From an uncultured bacterium (GTDB lineage: Bacteria; Patescibacteriota; Minisyncoccia; Phycocordibacterales; PALSA-1337), in NCBI GenBank assembly GCA_903868845.1, contig CAIPWS010000068.1, forward strand, positions 1 to 5,620: a stretch of DNA of 5,620 bases. The letters run 5' to 3'. Below, one piece after another: positions 4,367 to 5,620 of this stretch. Position numbers and translations under genes: made by a program. The notes below the pieces were generated by a model. The model was not told the DNA's origin. It made no database searches and worked only from the letters and a program-made list of their open reading frames with translations. Position 1 is the stretch's first letter. Each line of letters starts with the position of its first letter.

Positions 4367-4732
4367 ATGTCATTTTCATTTGCAAAAAGAGCAAAAAGTT
4401 TCGTCCACGCAACAAGGGGTATATGGCTATATGTGAAAAATACCCACAATGCTTGGTTACACTTCACGGTCTTCGTGATTGTTATTTTGCTCGGTATTTA
4501 CTTCAAGATCACTGGTCAAGAATGGGAAATATTGATACTGACGTCAGGTCTCGTCTTTGTCACAGAAGCCGTCAACTCAGCCATAGAAGTGGACATAGAT
4601 CTGACATCACCAGAATATCATCCATACGCAAGAGATACCAAGGATATAGCCGCTGGAGCAGTGCTCATATCCGCCATATTTGCACTAGTTGTTGGACTGT
4701 TTATATTCTTGCCACACATTTTCCAAATATAG
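4367..4732 (+). CDS. dgkA: Diacylglycerol/undecaprenol kinase, DgkA family
   Basis: This 121-residue integral membrane protein has three TM segments (about 30-49, 52-68 and 95-117) and an amphipathic N-terminus (MSFSFAKRAKSFVHATRGI). The family signature EAVNSAIE is at 67-74 with D78 after it, corresponding to E69, N72, E76 and D80 of E. coli DgkA. The second motif ARDTKDIAAGAVL (88-100) contains the K-D pair (92-93). In low-GC bacteria this family phosphorylates undecaprenol, recycling the lipid carrier for peptidoglycan and envelope glycans. The loop KNTHNAWLHF, where many homologues have an E (E28 in E. coli), has Thr (T26), so metal binding may differ. The start is ATG 4367. A GTG at 4331 would overlap the GAF gene, and the AGGAGG before it is too far from 4367 to serve it. 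It is probably co-transcribed with the GAF gene. Confidence 0.9.
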   Translation: MSFSFAKRAKSFVHATRGIWLYVKNTHNAWLHFTVFVIVILLGIYFKITGQEWEILILTSGLVFVTEAVNSAIEVDIDLTSPEYHPYARDTKDIAAGAVLISAIFALVVGLFIFLPHIFQI

Positions 4733-4741
4733 TGTTATAAT
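4733..4741 (+). promoter_or_regulatory. Extended -10 promoter before the Ig-like protein
   Basis: TGT directly precedes a perfect TATAAT (4736-4741), right after the dgkA stop. The start would be near 4748, giving a leader of about 27 nt to the ATG at 4775. No good -35 is visible at 17 bases, which an extended -10 does not need. Confidence 0.5.
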
Positions 4742-4774
4742 AATTTGCATAAGTTAGCTAATCGCACATTTAAC

Positions 4775-5344
4775 ATGAAAGAAATACATATTGTTTGGAA
4801 TAAAGTTACAGCCCACTCAAGATTTTGGGCTTTGGTTTTGTTTTTGGGAGTTTTGCCAGCAGTGTTTTTCTATATAGGGGTTCATGTTGAAAGATTGAGC
4901 AATGAACAGAATAGGCTAACAAACTTGTCGGAACAAACTCTTTTCAAGTCACAGCATGGGATGTGTAGACTGTCAGATTGTTCTATACAAGGAGCTACGA
5001 CTTTGGATCCTGTAATTGCACCAGTCTCAACTTCTACTGTTGCAAACCCTGTCATAAATGTTATATCTCCCAAGCAAGGTGAAAAATTGAGCACGAAAGC
5101 TGCTATCAAGGTTGCTTGGACTATAACTCCTAAGACAGCATCGACAACTTTGTCAGTTTTGCTTTTGGACTCTACAGGTCACGCGGCAACTAAGCCTGTT
5201 ATAGTGAAGGCGTCTAGGGGTTCAATAAATTTAGCTTTACCATCGAAGATATCAAAACTTCCTTATACAGTTCTTATACAAACTACAAGCATGAGTACTA
5301 GAGGTGATGCCCCTTTTGCATATAGCGGAGATTTCTATCTATAA
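4775..5344 (+). CDS. Membrane-anchored surface protein with C-terminal Ig-like domain
   Basis: This 189-residue protein begins at ATG 4775. The frame also opens at a TTG 30 nt upstream, but the ATG sits better before the hydrophobic segment. Residues about 17-37 (FWALVLFLGVLPAVFFYIGV) are an N-terminal TM anchor after a short basic tail, probably with the C-terminus outside. A Ser/Thr-rich linker (about 60-92, with Cys at 64 and 69) leads to a beta-rich domain at about 92-189. That domain starts INVISPKQGEKLS, continues VAWTITPKTASTTLSVLLLDS and ends YSGDFYL. This layout matches the Ig-like/Kre9-like domains of surface proteins, whose typical form is I-x-V-x-x-P-x-x-G-E-x...W. The role is likely envelope or cell-surface binding. 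The stop lies 9 nt before the first queA start candidate. Confidence 0.75.
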   Translation: MKEIHIVWNKVTAHSRFWALVLFLGVLPAVFFYIGVHVERLSNEQNRLTNLSEQTLFKSQHGMCRLSDCSIQGATTLDPVIAPVSTSTVANPVINVISPKQGEKLSTKAAIKVAWTITPKTASTTLSVLLLDSTGHAATKPVIVKASRGSINLALPSKISKLPYTVLIQTTSMSTRGDAPFAYSGDFYL

Positions 5345-5353
5345 AGTTTATAT

Positions 5354-5620
5354 TTGTTATCCAAATTGTCCTACGATTATAAGTTGAAGGAAGGTCTCAT
5401 AGCTAACAATCCAGTCGAGCCGCGCGACTCGGCTAAACTTCTGGTCTTCGACACAAAAACAGGGGACATCAAGGTAGACATTTTTGCCAACATCTCGAAA
5501 TATCTCCCAGAAAATTCACTCCTTGTCTTGAATGATACGAGAGTCATACCGGCTCGACTTGAACTTACAAAAGCAACTGGTGGAAAAGTTCGAATCCTTT
5601 TTCTTGTAAATGAAATGCAG
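5354..5620 (+). CDS. queA: tRNA preQ1(34) S-adenosylmethionine ribosyltransferase-isomerase QueA, N-terminal part
   Basis: The frame runs to the window end and gives 89 residues if the TTG at 5354 is the start, or 85 from the TTG at 5366. The frame is open from 5345 with no ATG or GTG before the conserved start. The sequence follows the QueA N-terminus: YDYKLKEGLIANNPVEPRDS (7-26), then AKLLVFDTKTGDI, the hallmark LLVLNDTRVIPARL (56-69) and TGGKVRIL. QueA transfers the ribosyl part of S-adenosylmethionine to preQ1-modified tRNA, forming epoxyqueuosine in the anticodon wobble position; full proteins are about 340-350 residues. A non-ATG start without SD fits the pattern of the other genes here. 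No preQ1 riboswitch is visible in the short gap before it. Confidence 0.9.
   Translation, partial: MLSKLSYDYKLKEGLIANNPVEPRDSAKLLVFDTKTGDIKVDIFANISKYLPENSLLVLNDTRVIPARLELTKATGGKVRILFLVNEMQ

Overview
The window reads as a piece of a small-genome, low-GC bacterial chromosome, most likely a Patescibacteria/CPR (Parcubacteria-like) lineage. This placement is an inference. It rests on short, tightly packed genes, many small membrane-anchored proteins of unknown function, a zinc-ribbon membrane protein, a GAF-only protein, a Gram-positive-type DgkA, and start codons that mostly lack a Shine-Dalgarno (SD) sequence. No marker gene in the window fixes the lineage. There is no rRNA, no complete tRNA, no CRISPR array and no transposase.

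Region 1 (1-363) is the C-terminal part of an unnamed Trp/Arg-rich protein on the + strand. Region 2 (about 399-2130) is clearly more GC-rich than the rest. It holds two divergent genes: a 133-residue orphan on the - strand (470-871) and a 276-residue + strand protein (1239-2069) whose C-terminus is a DnaA domain IV without the AAA+ ATPase. Only these two genes have strong SD sequences. The 367-bp gap between them is packed with palindromes, including a nested inverted repeat and a good extended -10 promoter. The segment is bounded by a strong terminator on the left. On the right are two adjoining hairpins, the first resembling a tRNA T-arm. It looks like a small acquired island whose DNA-binding protein may act on its own intergenic region.

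Region 3 (2129-3119) holds an M50-like membrane metalloprotease on the - strand with an HESSH motif. Next comes a 33-residue, extremely basic peptide gene (2958-3059) with its own terminator. Region 4 (3133-5620) is an AT-rich + strand run. It contains a small beta-hairpin-repeat protein with a promoter placed for leaderless translation, a zinc-ribbon two-TM protein, a stand-alone GAF protein, DgkA (undecaprenol/diacylglycerol kinase), a membrane-anchored Ig-like surface protein, and the 5' part of queA (queuosine biosynthesis), which runs off the window.

The right-hand genes look like envelope and housekeeping functions set nearly end to end: lipid carrier recycling, surface protein, membrane zinc-ribbon protein and tRNA modification. 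They do not form an obvious pathway. The most unusual part is the GC-rich divergent pair and its structured intergenic region.
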